DNA from: Limnohabitans sp. Hippo3
GTDB taxonomy: Bacteria; Pseudomonadota; Gammaproteobacteria; Burkholderiales; Burkholderiaceae_C
Reading direction: 5' to 3'
DNA length: 64,000 nt
Assembly: GCF_003063665.1 (NCBI RefSeq)
Contig: NZ_NESF01000008.1
Location: 62,001 to 126,000 of the forward strand
The notes under the pieces are model-generated. The model was not told where the DNA came from and did no database searches. It saw nothing but the letters and a program-made list of their open reading frames with translations. Below, piece after piece: positions 34,750 to 43,746 of the stretch; the first letter of the stretch is position 1; each line of letters starts with the position of its first letter. The position numbers were made by a program, and so were the translations under genes.

Positions 34750-35193
34750 TCAGTACTGCTTGTAAGGCAAAAATTTGCCCGACAGCACCACGTTCACACG
34801 GTCACCCTTAGGGTCGGGCTGGCGCACGATGTCCATGCTGAAGTCGATGGCACTCATGATGCCGTCCCCAAACTCTTCGTGGATCAGCTCCTTGATGGTT
34901 GTGCCATACACGCTCACGATTTCGTACCAGCGGTAAATCAGCGGGTCGGTGGGCACCTGGCTGGGCAGTGAACCTTTGTAGGGCACCACTTGCAGCCATT
35001 TGATCTCGTCGGCGCTCAGGCCAAAGATCTTGCCAATGACCTTGGCTTGCTTGGCGTCAAAGGTCATTTGGCCGAGGCACCCGGCGGTGACCCATTCTTT
35101 GGACAAGCCGACTTTCTCTGCGACGTCGCTCCACTTGATGCCTTTGGCCACTTTGGTGGCGATGATTTTTTCGGTGACTTCTAAACGGTTCAT
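34750..35193 (-). CDS. cynS: Cyanase (cyanate hydratase)
   Basis: 147 residues. N-terminal helical POU-like domain followed by the C-terminal catalytic domain. The three catalytic residues are in place: R88 and E91 in YRWYE and S114 in GDGIMSAIDF, equal to R96, E99 and S122 of the E. coli enzyme. It converts cyanate and bicarbonate to ammonia and carbon dioxide as a homodecamer in the cytoplasm. ATG 35193 has a GAGG-type site upstream (CAAGAGGTC). It is the fourth gene of the uptake operon, 46 bp after the ATPase gene, which sets the operon's role as cyanate use or detoxification. Confidence 0.96.
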   Translation of the reverse strand: MNRLEVTEKIIATKVAKGIKWSDVAEKVGLSKEWVTAGCLGQMTFDAKQAKVIGKIFGLSADEIKWLQVVPYKGSLPSQVPTDPLIYRWYEIVSVYGTTIKELIHEEFGDGIMSAIDFSMDIVRQPDPKGDRVNVVLSGKFLPYKQY

Positions 35194-35239
35194 GAAAGAC
35201 CTCTTGAGGGGGGTTGATGAAAATTTGGGATGAAACAAT

Positions 35240-36034
35240 TCAATGGGCTTTGGCGCGAGACACCAAAAAGTCGACGATGTGGTTGCGCATGTCGTAGTAG
35301 CCCGGCAGGTGGTGCAGCTGAGCACGGGTACGTTCGCGCGGCAGCGGGTTGACCACCACTTCGGCCAAGCCACCGGGCACATAGCTGCCACCCGACTCGT
35401 TGCCGTTGCTCATGAGCAAGATGCGGTCGGACAGCAAAATGGCTTCGTCCACGTCGTGCGTGATCATGAACACCGTCTGCTGCGTCTGGCGCACGATGGT
35501 CATCAGCTCGTCTTGAATCGTGCCGCGTGTGAGCGCATCCAAGGCGCCAAAGGGCTCGTCGAGCAGCAGCATCTTGGGCTGGATGGCAAAGGCCCGTGCA
35601 ATGCCCACACGCTGCTTCATGCCGCCCGAGAGCTGGCTGGGGTTTTTGTCGATGGCGTGCAACAAGCCGACCATGCCGACGTGCTTTTCCACATGCAGAT
35701 TGACCTGTGGGGTTTTCCATTCGGGCCACTTGGACTTAACGGCGAAGGCAATGTTTTGCCGCACCGTGAGCCAGGGCATGAGGGCGTGGCTTTGGAACAC
35801 CACGCCACGCTCCAGGCTGGGGCCTGCGATCTCGCGGCCGTCCATGAAGGCATGGCCTTCAGTGGCCGTGTCCAGACCCGCCAACACGTTGAGAATGGTG
35901 GTTTTGCCGCAGCCCGAGTGGCCGATGATGCAGACGAACTCGCCCTTGTCGATGGTAAAGGACACGTCCGAAAACACAGGCTTGTCGCTTTGGTAGGCCT
36001 TGCCCAGTTTTTCAATTTTGAGGAAAGCGTTCAT
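35240..36034 (-). CDS. cynD: ABC transporter ATP-binding protein, nitrate/cyanate type
   Basis: 264 residues from ATG 36034. Walker A GHSGCGKT (38-45), Q-loop FQSHALMPW, signature LSGGMKQRVG, Walker B LLLDEPFGALD and H-loop THDVDEA are intact. It belongs to the NrtD/SsuB/TauB group. AAGG eight bases before ATG 36034 supports this start; the frame continues upstream to 36115, overlapping the permease gene by 11 bases, and that longer form cannot be excluded. C-terminal to the ATPase core is a tail with LPGYYDMRNHIVDFLV typical of NrtD-like proteins. The name cynD is inferred from linkage to cynS; nitrate/nitrite use is the alternative. Confidence 0.87.
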   Translation of the reverse strand: MNAFLKIEKLGKAYQSDKPVFSDVSFTIDKGEFVCIIGHSGCGKTTILNVLAGLDTATEGHAFMDGREIAGPSLERGVVFQSHALMPWLTVRQNIAFAVKSKWPEWKTPQVNLHVEKHVGMVGLLHAIDKNPSQLSGGMKQRVGIARAFAIQPKMLLLDEPFGALDALTRGTIQDELMTIVRQTQQTVFMITHDVDEAILLSDRILLMSNGNESGGSYVPGGLAEVVVNPLPRERTRAQLHHLPGYYDMRNHIVDFLVSRAKAH

Positions 36035-36104
36035 GGCTTTGGCCTTGGGTTGGGGTGCAAACATGTTGGTGGGCAAGGGTGCGATCAGCTCGCGGTCACG
36101 GGTA

Positions 36105-36971
36105 TCACTCCACATAGGTCACCGCCTTTTGCACCTGGGCAAACGCCAGGTCCAGCAACATGCCGACCACACCGATAACCAGCACCGCAAAGATCACATT
36201 GACCAGCGACAGGTTGTTCCACTCGTTCCACACGAAGTAGCCCACGCCCGTGCCGCCCACCAGCATCTCGGCGGCCACGATCACCAGCCAGGCAATGCCC
36301 ATGCTGATGCGCATGCCAGTGACGATGGTGGGTGCCGCAGCGGGCAAGATCACCAAGAAGGCTTTGCGCAGCGGCTGCACTTCCAGCGTGCTGGCCACGT
36401 TGAGCCAGTCACGTTTGACCGCAGCCACACCAAAGGCGGTGTTGATCAGCATGGGCCAAACCGAACAGATGAAGATGACGAAGATGCCACTCACATCCGA
36501 GTCTTTCAGCGTGTACAGCGCCAGAGGCATCCAGGCCAGCGGGCTGATGGGCTTGAGCACCTGAATGAAGGGGTCAAACGCCTTGCGCATGAGAGGCGAC
36601 ATGCCGATCATGAAACCCACAGGCAAAGCCACCAGCACAGCCAGGAAGAACCCCAGCGCTACGCGCCCCAGAGAATGCGCCAGCTGGATGCCGATGCCTT
36701 TGTCATTGGGGCCTTTGTCATAGAACGGGTCGGCCAAATGGCCCAACATGGCCTTGCCCACTTCTAAAGGCGGTGGAAAGCCTGTGGTTTTGACGGCACC
36801 AGGGTCCTTGCCCATCATCTTCTGGTACTCGATTTCTTCGGCCGTCATGCCCGCCTTGACGGCACCCGCCACCGAAGGCGCCGTGGCAGACAGCTGCCAC
36901 GCCCCCAGAAAGACCAGGAACATGAGCAACGAGACCATGGCCGCGCGCAAATTGAGGTGCGTGGTTTTCAT
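36105..36971 (-). CDS. cynB: ABC transporter permease, nitrate/cyanate type
   Basis: 288 residues. One N-terminal hydrophobic anchor (MVSLLMFLVFLGAWQL), a periplasmic loop, then five further segments with the EAA-loop region LEVQPLRKAFLVILPAAAPTIVTGMR, as in NrtB/SsuC permeases. The 50-residue loop after the first helix, with GMTAEEIEYQKMMGKDP, is typical of the nitrate/cyanate NrtB class. A TTG at 36980 would overlap the binding-protein stop as TTGA, but ATG 36971 is preferred. It forms the membrane channel for the CynA-like receptor and CynD ATPase. Confidence 0.88.
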   Translation of the reverse strand: MKTTHLNLRAAMVSLLMFLVFLGAWQLSATAPSVAGAVKAGMTAEEIEYQKMMGKDPGAVKTTGFPPPLEVGKAMLGHLADPFYDKGPNDKGIGIQLAHSLGRVALGFFLAVLVALPVGFMIGMSPLMRKAFDPFIQVLKPISPLAWMPLALYTLKDSDVSGIFVIFICSVWPMLINTAFGVAAVKRDWLNVASTLEVQPLRKAFLVILPAAAPTIVTGMRISMGIAWLVIVAAEMLVGGTGVGYFVWNEWNNLSLVNVIFAVLVIGVVGMLLDLAFAQVQKAVTYVE

Positions 36972-36976
36972 GACGC

Positions 36977-38383
36977 TCAACCCATCTTGTTGATCGCAAA
37001 GCTCTTGAGGTAGTCCTCTGGCTTGGCAGGGTCAAACTCTTTGCCCATGATCTTGTGTTTAGGGTAAGGCGTGGTCGCCGCAAATTCATGACCCAACGCC
37101 TTCATGTGCTTGCGCGCATCGGTGATCAGGAAGACTTTTTCAGCGATCTGTTTGTAGTCCACGTTGCCTTTGATGTAGCCCCAACGCTTCATCTGCGTCA
37201 GCATCCACACCGCCATGCTCTGCCAGGGCATGGGGTCAAAGTCGGCGCGGTCGGGCACGTTTTGCACCTTGCCCAGACCATCGGCAAACTTGCCCGTGAG
37301 CACTTGGCTGATCACCGCCTCGGGCTGGTTCAGGTATTGCGCAGGCGAAATGACCTTGGCAATCAGCTCGCGGTTGCCCGGCTGGCGCGCCATGGCAGCG
37401 GCCGTGAGGACAGCGCGGTACAAGGCAGCGAAGGTGTTGGGATTCTTCTGGATGAACTCGGTGCTGGTGCCGAAGGCGCAGCAAGGATGACCATTCCACA
37501 AGTCCTTGGTCAGGATGTGGATGAAACCCACTTCGTCGAACACCGCGCGCTGGTTGAACGGATCGGGTCCGAGAAAGCCGTCAATATTGCCCGAGCGCAG
37601 GTTAGCCACCATCTCTGGCGGAGGCACCACGCGGATCTGGACATCGGTGTCAGGATTGAGACCGTTTTCGGCCAGGTAGTACCGCAACAAGAAGTTGTGC
37701 ATCGAGTAATCAAAAGGCACGGCGAACTTGAAACCCTTCCAGTTCTTCGGGTCACGGTTGTTTTTGTGCTTCATGGCCAGGGTAATGGCCTGGCCATTGA
37801 TGTTCTGGATGGTGGCCACGTTCATGGGCGTGGCGTTGGCACCCAGCCCCATGCTGATGGCCAGCGGCATGGGCGACAGGAAATGTGTGGCGTCGTATTC
37901 CTTGTTGATCATCTTGTCGCGGATCAAGGCCCAGCCTGCGGTCTTGGTCACTTCCACGTTGAGGCCTTGCTTTTGGTAGAAGCCCAACGGCTGCGCCATG
38001 ATGAGTGGCGTGGCGCAGGTGATCGGGATGAAACCGATCTTGAGGTTGGTTTTTTCCAGTGGCCCTTTTTCTTGCGCCATTGCTTGCAGACTGGCCATGG
38101 GCAACACGCTGGCAATGGCCGCCATGGCGGTCTTTTTACCCACGGCGCGCAGGAACATGCGGCGCTCTTCATCGTGTGGGAACAGCGACTTGACCAGCGT
38201 GGCCTCAATGAATGCCTGGCTGTAAGCCTCAAACTCGGCCGTCTCGGAGCGGGCGCGCAGTTGGACGGCTGCGGCATCGGCGGCCACTTCGGCGTGGTGG
38301 TCGGCAGACGAATGGTCACGGCCACAGCTGCACTTGAGCATCAGGGGACGGTCGGCGTTGTACGGATCGAAAAATTCAGACAT
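36977..38383 (-). CDS. cynA: CmpA/NrtA-family substrate-binding protein with N-terminal extension, likely cyanate receptor
   Basis: 468 residues. From about residue 100 it is a NrtA/CmpA solute receptor (NLKIGFIPITCATPLIMAQ, then FAVPFDYSMHNFLLRYYLAE). A twin-arginine-like signal sits unusually far in: R74-R75 in ERRMFLRAVGKKTAMAAIASV. The 73 residues before it are charged and include C18-S-C20-G and several His (DHHAE), a possible metal or redox site. GAGG lies seven bases upstream of ATG 38383. With the permease, ATPase and cyanase downstream it would deliver cyanate, as the cyanobacterial cynABDS operon does; nitrate or nitrite binding cannot be excluded from sequence alone. Confidence 0.88.
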   Translation of the reverse strand: MSEFFDPYNADRPLMLKCSCGRDHSSADHHAEVAADAAAVQLRARSETAEFEAYSQAFIEATLVKSLFPHDEERRMFLRAVGKKTAMAAIASVLPMASLQAMAQEKGPLEKTNLKIGFIPITCATPLIMAQPLGFYQKQGLNVEVTKTAGWALIRDKMINKEYDATHFLSPMPLAISMGLGANATPMNVATIQNINGQAITLAMKHKNNRDPKNWKGFKFAVPFDYSMHNFLLRYYLAENGLNPDTDVQIRVVPPPEMVANLRSGNIDGFLGPDPFNQRAVFDEVGFIHILTKDLWNGHPCCAFGTSTEFIQKNPNTFAALYRAVLTAAAMARQPGNRELIAKVISPAQYLNQPEAVISQVLTGKFADGLGKVQNVPDRADFDPMPWQSMAVWMLTQMKRWGYIKGNVDYKQIAEKVFLITDARKHMKALGHEFAATTPYPKHKIMGKEFDPAKPEDYLKSFAINKMG

Positions 38384-38539
38384 GGCAACCTCGCTTGTGA
38401 AGATGCACAGGTCCATGCAAGCAGTGGGCCAGAATTCGTTGAATGCGTGCCATCGGTGGGGCATGGCTTAATTTCGTGAGGGGCTTGTCGACGTACTGTA
38501 GGGCTGGCCCTACAAAAGTTTCGGTGCAACTGTTGACCG

Positions 38540-38613
38540 GTAGGTCGGCGGCTTCAGCCCCGACATGAACCATGTGGCACCTCAACCACGTCGGAGCTGA
38601 AGCTCCGACTTAC
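38540..38613. repeat. Paired palindromic repeat, family A (copy 2)
   Basis: GTAGGTCGGCGGCTTCAGCC (38540 on) and CGTCGGAGCTGAAGCTCCGA (38589 on). Its reverse complement reads in the same order as copy 1 at 29378. It occupies the 270 bp between the cynA start and the response regulator end, where nothing else is recognised apart from the cynA ribosome-binding site. Confidence 0.8.
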
Positions 38614-38653
38614 AGAAAGACGCTGACAACAGCTCTGGCACCGACAGGCCCGC

Positions 38654-39307
38654 TCAATACGCTGCTCCGAGGCTTTTCGCGTACAAAGCCAGCTCCACAT
38701 CGTTCTTGGTGCCGGTCTTTTCCAGGATGCGTGCACGGTAAGTGCTCACCGTGTTGGGTGCGAGGCTCAACTGCGCACCAATTTCGCTCACGCTGTGACC
38801 TTGCGTCAACAAAAGATAGACCTGGTGCTCGCGGTGCGAGAGCTGTTCGATCCCGCTTTTGGTGCGACCCTGGCTCACCAGGCTGGCCAGCGCCTCAGCT
38901 GTGGTGGGCGAGACATGCATGCCGCCTGCGGCCACGCGGCGCAGTGCGGCCATCAAGGCGTCGGTGTCGGTGCTTTTGTTCAGATAACCCGATGCCCCCA
39001 GTTGGATGCAGCGCACCGCGTATTGTTTTTCCGGGTAGGTGCTGAGCATGAGCACGGGCAACCCCGGCCAGTCGCGCCGCAAGATTTGCAGTACATCCAG
39101 TCCATCCATGCCGGGCATGGCGATGTCGAGCAGGATCACGTCCAGCCCTTGCGGACCTTGCAGAGCCTGTACTGCGTCCAGCACCCCAGGTCCGGTGTCG
39201 GCCTCGGCCACCACCTGCAGGCCCGGGTCGTCGGCCAACACCATCTTCAAGCCTTCGCGCACGATCTTGTGGTCGTCGCCCAGCAGCACGCGCACGGGGT
39301 TTTTCAT
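38654..39307 (-). CDS. NarL/LuxR-family response regulator
   Basis: 217 residues. Receiver domain with acidic pocket D11-D12 and phosphoacceptor D61 in LLDIAMPGMDG, switch residues in LSTYPEK and K in GASGYLNK. The C-terminal LuxR-type HTH reads LSHREHQVYLLLTQGHSVSEI, then LSLAPNTVSTYRARI. The start overlaps the sensor kinase stop (ATGA), so the pair is a single two-component unit. It lies immediately upstream (in chromosome order) of the cyanate operon on the same strand, with 270 bp between, so control of nitrogen or cyanate genes is plausible but unproven. Confidence 0.92.
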   Translation of the reverse strand: MKNPVRVLLGDDHKIVREGLKMVLADDPGLQVVAEADTGPGVLDAVQALQGPQGLDVILLDIAMPGMDGLDVLQILRRDWPGLPVLMLSTYPEKQYAVRCIQLGASGYLNKSTDTDALMAALRRVAAGGMHVSPTTAEALASLVSQGRTKSGIEQLSHREHQVYLLLTQGHSVSEIGAQLSLAPNTVSTYRARILEKTGTKNDVELALYAKSLGAAY

Positions 39308-40548
39308 GGTGTCTCCGGGTGGTGGGGCATGGGCAAGGACAGGCGCATGCGGGTGCCCCGGCGGGGTTGGCTGTCGATGTCGATCACGCCCCCAAAATGC
39401 CGTGCCCGCTCACGCATGCCCATGATGCCGTAGGCCTGCGCCGACTCGAAGACCCGCGCCTCGGCCCCGCAACCGTCGTCTTCCACCGACAGGTGCAACC
39501 AGCCCTCGCGCTCCACAATGTCCACATCCAGCGTGCGGGCGCGGGCGTGACGCCCCACGTTGCTGAGCATCTCCTGAAAAATTCGGAACACCGCCATGGC
39601 CAGGGGTTCGGGCAAAACGCGTTGCACGTTCACGTCCATGCACCATTTGAGTTCTTGCTCGGCCGACTGCACAAACTCCTGCGCCTGCCACGCCAGAGCG
39701 TCCCACAAGCCCTGGTGGTCCAGGATGCTGGGACGCAGGTCGGTGATGATGCGGCCCACATTGACCACCGCGTTCTCGATCAAACGGCTCATGTTCTGAC
39801 ACTTGCCACGCATCTTTTCGCGCATGCTTTGCGCCTCTTCGGCCGCTCGTTGCGCCTGCTCGGACAAGCGCTTGTCCAGCCAACCCACATCCATCTTGAG
39901 CGCCACCAGCAAGCTGCCCAGCTCATCGTGTACCTCGCGGGCGATGCGGGTGCGCTCTTCTTCGCGCACCGCCTCGGACCAGGCGGCGAGCTCGCGCAGT
40001 TGCTGCAGGGCGGTTTCCAGCGCCTGGGTGCGCTCAGCCACACGTTGCTCCAGCTGGTTCTTGGCCTGGTGCAAGGCGTGCTCGGCCTGCTTGCGTTCGG
40101 TGATGTCCACAAAAGTCACCACCGCGCCACGCACCTGGCCTTGGTCAAACACCGGATAGCTCGAGTACTCCACCGGGAAGCTTCTGCCGTCCGCACGCCA
40201 GAACACCTCGCTGTCAATGCGACAGGGCTGGCCCTGACGAAACGCGTTGTAGATCGGGCAGTCATCCATCGGGTAATGGGCCCCATCGCCATGTGAATGG
40301 TGGGTGAGCACATGCATGTTCTGGCCCAGCACCTGCTCGGGCTCCAGGCCGATCATGCGAGCCCCGGCCGGGTTGATGAAGACGCACAGGCCGTCCAGGT
40401 CCACACCAAAAACCCCTTCGCCCGTAGAAGCCAGCATCAGGCCCAAGGGGTCGCGCCAGGCTTCGGTGACGCCCAAAACGCCGTTGATCGTTGGTTGTAA
40501 AGGATGACGTGCCAGGTTCATGACCTTGCTATGCAAGCCTTGTGCCAT
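39304..40548 (-). CDS. PAS-domain sensor histidine kinase, NarX-like (HisKA_3)
   Basis: 414 residues, no membrane segment. A PAS domain at about 30-155 (INPAGARMIGLEPEQVLGQ, ending in the PAC motif VTFVDITERKQAE), a coiled coil, then the HisKA_3 phosphoacceptor with His in RTRIAREVHDELGSLL, and a HATPase_c domain with SVEDDGCGAE and GIMGMRERA. The kinase is cytoplasmic and likely senses a redox or small-molecule cue through PAS; a Cys pair (DDCPIYNAFRQGQPC) lies within it. Cotranscribed with the response regulator. An internal ATG at 40521 is a possible alternative start. Confidence 0.9.
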   Translation of the reverse strand: MAQGLHSKVMNLARHPLQPTINGVLGVTEAWRDPLGLMLASTGEGVFGVDLDGLCVFINPAGARMIGLEPEQVLGQNMHVLTHHSHGDGAHYPMDDCPIYNAFRQGQPCRIDSEVFWRADGRSFPVEYSSYPVFDQGQVRGAVVTFVDITERKQAEHALHQAKNQLEQRVAERTQALETALQQLRELAAWSEAVREEERTRIAREVHDELGSLLVALKMDVGWLDKRLSEQAQRAAEEAQSMREKMRGKCQNMSRLIENAVVNVGRIITDLRPSILDHQGLWDALAWQAQEFVQSAEQELKWCMDVNVQRVLPEPLAMAVFRIFQEMLSNVGRHARARTLDVDIVEREGWLHLSVEDDGCGAEARVFESAQAYGIMGMRERARHFGGVIDIDSQPRRGTRMRLSLPMPHHPETP

Positions 40549-40664
40549 GCGTACGGATGCTTCACCTTATGCGCCATGAGCTTTGTCGCCTGAGGCAACT
40601 GCCCTAAACGGCGCTGCACGCGACAATGACGTTTTTTTAGAACCATGTTTTGACTGCTGATTGG

Positions 40665-41411
40665 ATGGCCATGACCCCGGTACCCACTGCGCTGCTGCAA
40701 GGCGCTTCGAACTTTCGCGATATTGGTGGCTACCGCAGCGCCGACGGCCGCCGCGTGCGGCGCGGCCAGATTTTTCGATCCGACCATCTGGCGGGATTGA
40801 CATCCGAAGACCTGGCGCGTCTGGCTTCGCTGGGCATTGGACACAGCCTCGACTTTCGCGGAGCGGCCGAATGCGCTGCCACGCCCTACGACATTCCCGG
40901 CGTGCAGCGTGTGGCGCTCACCATCGAGCCCACCGTGATCGCCCGCATGCAGGCTTTGGTAGCGCAGGGCGTGGTGCCCACGGCCGAAGAAACGGTGGAA
41001 TTGATGCGCGAGACCTACCGCGATTTCGTGAACCGCAACGCGGACACGTATGGACGCTTCATGAAACATTTGCTGGAACAGCCCACACCGCAGGTGTTTC
41101 ACTGCACAGCGGGCAAAGACCGCACGGGTTTTGCGGCGGCGCTGGTTTTGTCAGCGCTGGGGGTGGACAGGGCGACCATCGAACATGATTATTTGCTGAC
41201 CAACCAGCTCTACAAACGCGATGCCCGCCTGGAAGGCCAAGGCCACCCGCATGTGATGAAGGTGCTGTGGCAAGTGCAGCCTGAGTTTTTGCATGCGGCG
41301 TTTGAGGCGGTGGATGCGCAGCACGGCGGCATGACCGACTATTTACATGGCGCCATTGGCCTGACCCCGCAAGAGCTGGCCGAGTTGCAGCGCATGCTGC
41401 TGGAAGATTAA
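40665..41411 (+). CDS. Tyrosine/serine phosphatase family protein
   Basis: 248 residues. The active-site loop is HCTAGKDRTG with nucleophile C147 and the P-loop Arg, as in Y_phosphatase3 proteins. The N-terminus has the family's NFRDIGGYRSADGRRV segment, and RSDHLAGLT follows. The general acid is probably the Asp in this N-terminal region. It hydrolyses phosphotyrosine, phosphoserine or phosphoinositide substrates; the physiological target is unknown. A TTG at 40650 is in frame, but ATG 40665 has better spacing. It stands alone between the divergent kinase gene and the convergent metH N-terminal gene. Confidence 0.85.
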   Translation: MAMTPVPTALLQGASNFRDIGGYRSADGRRVRRGQIFRSDHLAGLTSEDLARLASLGIGHSLDFRGAAECAATPYDIPGVQRVALTIEPTVIARMQALVAQGVVPTAEETVELMRETYRDFVNRNADTYGRFMKHLLEQPTPQVFHCTAGKDRTGFAAALVLSALGVDRATIEHDYLLTNQLYKRDARLEGQGHPHVMKVLWQVQPEFLHAAFEAVDAQHGGMTDYLHGAIGLTPQELAELQRMLLED

Positions 41412-41434
41412 GCTGCTTTTGGGGGCGGATTTTT

Positions 41435-41509
41435 GTGGGAGCGAGCCCCCGCTCGCGAATGGCCGCAAAGCCACTGAAATCATTCGGCCGCAAGGGCGGC
41501 CTCCCACAG
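41435..41509. repeat. REP-like palindrome pair, family B (GTGGGAGCGAG type)
   Basis: GTGGGAGCGAG-CCCC-GCTCGCGAATG (41435-41461) and the inverted partner CATTCGGCCGCAAGGGCGGC ending in CTCCCACAG (41481-41509). The GTGGGAGCG...CGCGAATG frame is close to the REP elements of Pseudomonas. It lies between the convergent phosphatase and metH genes, the usual setting for a REP. Another pair and a single unit of the same family lie inside the aconitase-like gene at 53347-53493. Confidence 0.85.
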
Positions 41510-41538
41510 GGAAAAACTGACCGCCGGGCGCGGTGAAC

Positions 41539-42585
<1,047 letters not shown>

Positions 42586-42622
42586 GTGGTGTATTGTAAA
42601 AAGAACGCACACACGTATTTTT

Positions 42623-42640
42623 GTAGGTCGGAAGCTTCAA
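42623..42640. repeat. Solitary half of a family A repeat
   Basis: GTAGGTCGGAAGCTTC in the gap between queC and the metH N-terminal gene matches the left unit of the family A pairs but the right arm is degenerate and no partner unit follows. Confidence 0.35.
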
Positions 42641-42647
42641 GCGATGG

Positions 42648-43367
42648 TCAAGCTTTTTGGTAACGCGCAAAACCCGAAGCCCTGAGCTGACACGCAGGGC
42701 ACTGCCCACAGCCATAGCCCCAGTCGTGGCGCTGCGTGCGCTCGCCCAGGTAGCAGGTGTGGCTGTGCTCCACGATCAAGTCCACCAAGGCCTGACCGCC
42801 GCCTTGGGGCACAGCTTTTTGGCCCAGCTCGTGCGCCAGCTGCCAGGTCTGGGCCTTGTCGATCCACATGAGCGGGGTTTCGATCAGCAGCTTGCGGTCC
42901 ATGCCCAACGACAGGGCCACCTGCATGGCCTTCATGGTGTCGTCGCGGCAGTCGGGGTAGCCCGAGAAATCGGTCTCGCACACGCCCGTGACGATGACCT
43001 GCAAGCCCCGGCGGTAGGCTAAGGCGGCGGCGAGCGTGAGGAACAGCAGGTTGCGCCCGGGCACAAAGGTGTTGGGCAGGCCCGAGCTTTCCATCTCGAT
43101 GGCGGTGTCGCGGGTCAGCGATGTTTCGCTGATCTGGCCCAGGATGCCTGCGTCCAGCAAGTGGTCTTCGCCCATCTTGGGGGCCCATTGCGGAAATTTC
43201 GCCTTGATGGCGGCCAGCACGTTCAGGCGGGCTTCCAGCTCGACTTTGTGGCGCTGGCCGTAGTCAAAGGCGAGGGTTTCAACGCGTTCGTATTTGGACA
43301 GCGCATGGACCAGGCAGGTGGTGGAGTCCTGACCACCAGAAAACAGGACGAGGGCGGAGGTGTGCAT
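42648..43367 (-). CDS. queC: 7-cyano-7-deazaguanine synthase
   Basis: 239 residues. The PP-loop ATP pyrophosphatase motif is SGGQDS (10-15), and the C-terminal zinc site is formed by a Cys in HTCYLGE and the CGQCPAC cluster. It converts 7-carboxy-7-deazaguanine and ammonia to preQ0 with ATP, on the path to queuosine in tRNA. The conserved segments [12 protein letters not shown] and [11 protein letters not shown] match QueC closely. No preQ1 riboswitch is visible upstream. The other queuosine genes (queD, queE, queF) are not in the window. Confidence 0.96.
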   Translation of the reverse strand: MHTSALVLFSGGQDSTTCLVHALSKYERVETLAFDYGQRHKVELEARLNVLAAIKAKFPQWAPKMGEDHLLDAGILGQISETSLTRDTAIEMESSGLPNTFVPGRNLLFLTLAAALAYRRGLQVIVTGVCETDFSGYPDCRDDTMKAMQVALSLGMDRKLLIETPLMWIDKAQTWQLAHELGQKAVPQGGGQALVDLIVEHSHTCYLGERTQRHDWGYGCGQCPACQLRASGFARYQKA

Positions 43368-43401
43368 GGGCTGGGATGGTAACGCTATGTACTAGGAGGG
43401 A

Positions 43402-43485
43402 GCTGTCAAAGTCTGGGCGCAGCGGACTCCTCATGAGGCGGGGGTACGCCAAAATCGTCGCCCGCCGCGCCCAGACTCTGACAGC
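43402..43485. repeat. Long imperfect inverted repeat, possible structured RNA
   Basis: Arms GCTGTCA-A-AGTCTGGGCGC (43402-43420) and GCGCCCAGACT-CT-GACAGC (43467-43485) pair over about 18 bp around a 46-nt GC-rich loop with its own inner dyads. It lies in the 379-bp gap between the queC start and recQ. No U-tract follows either arm. The rest of this gap holds the family C element at 43602 and no recognisable gene. Confidence 0.55.
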
Positions 43486-43601
43486 ATGGGATGGATGACG
43501 TTAGCGAGATGAAAAGAACGCGCAGCCCATGGTCTTGTGTGGGTGGGAGGGGGCGAGCACGGTGTGACGAATTAAGTATCACCCCGGAAAGATTTGAATT
43601 T

Positions 43602-43670
43602 GTCACCCCCGACTTGATCGGGGGTCCAGGGCTTCGTTGGCCATGGATACCCGCGTTCGCGGGCATGACA
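43602..43670. repeat. Intergenic repeat, family C (GTCACCCCCG...GGGCATGAC)
   Basis: Two hairpins in tandem, CCCCCGACTTGATCGGGGG and CCCGCGTTCGCGGG, bracketed by GTCA and TGAC termini. This is the form of a common short interspersed element of Burkholderiales genomes (recognised from memory). Only one copy is in the window. Confidence 0.6.
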
Positions 43671-43746
43671 GGGTCTCCGCTCATCCCCGAAAATACCGCT
43701 TCACGATAGGGGACAATCAAGCCTTCAAAAAGCTGTCCAATCCCAC

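Noticed and set aside
42586-42647. SAH or cobalamin riboswitch before the metH N-terminal gene
   Set aside because: The 62-bp leader has only part of a repeat and no aptamer pairing like that at 34547-34640.
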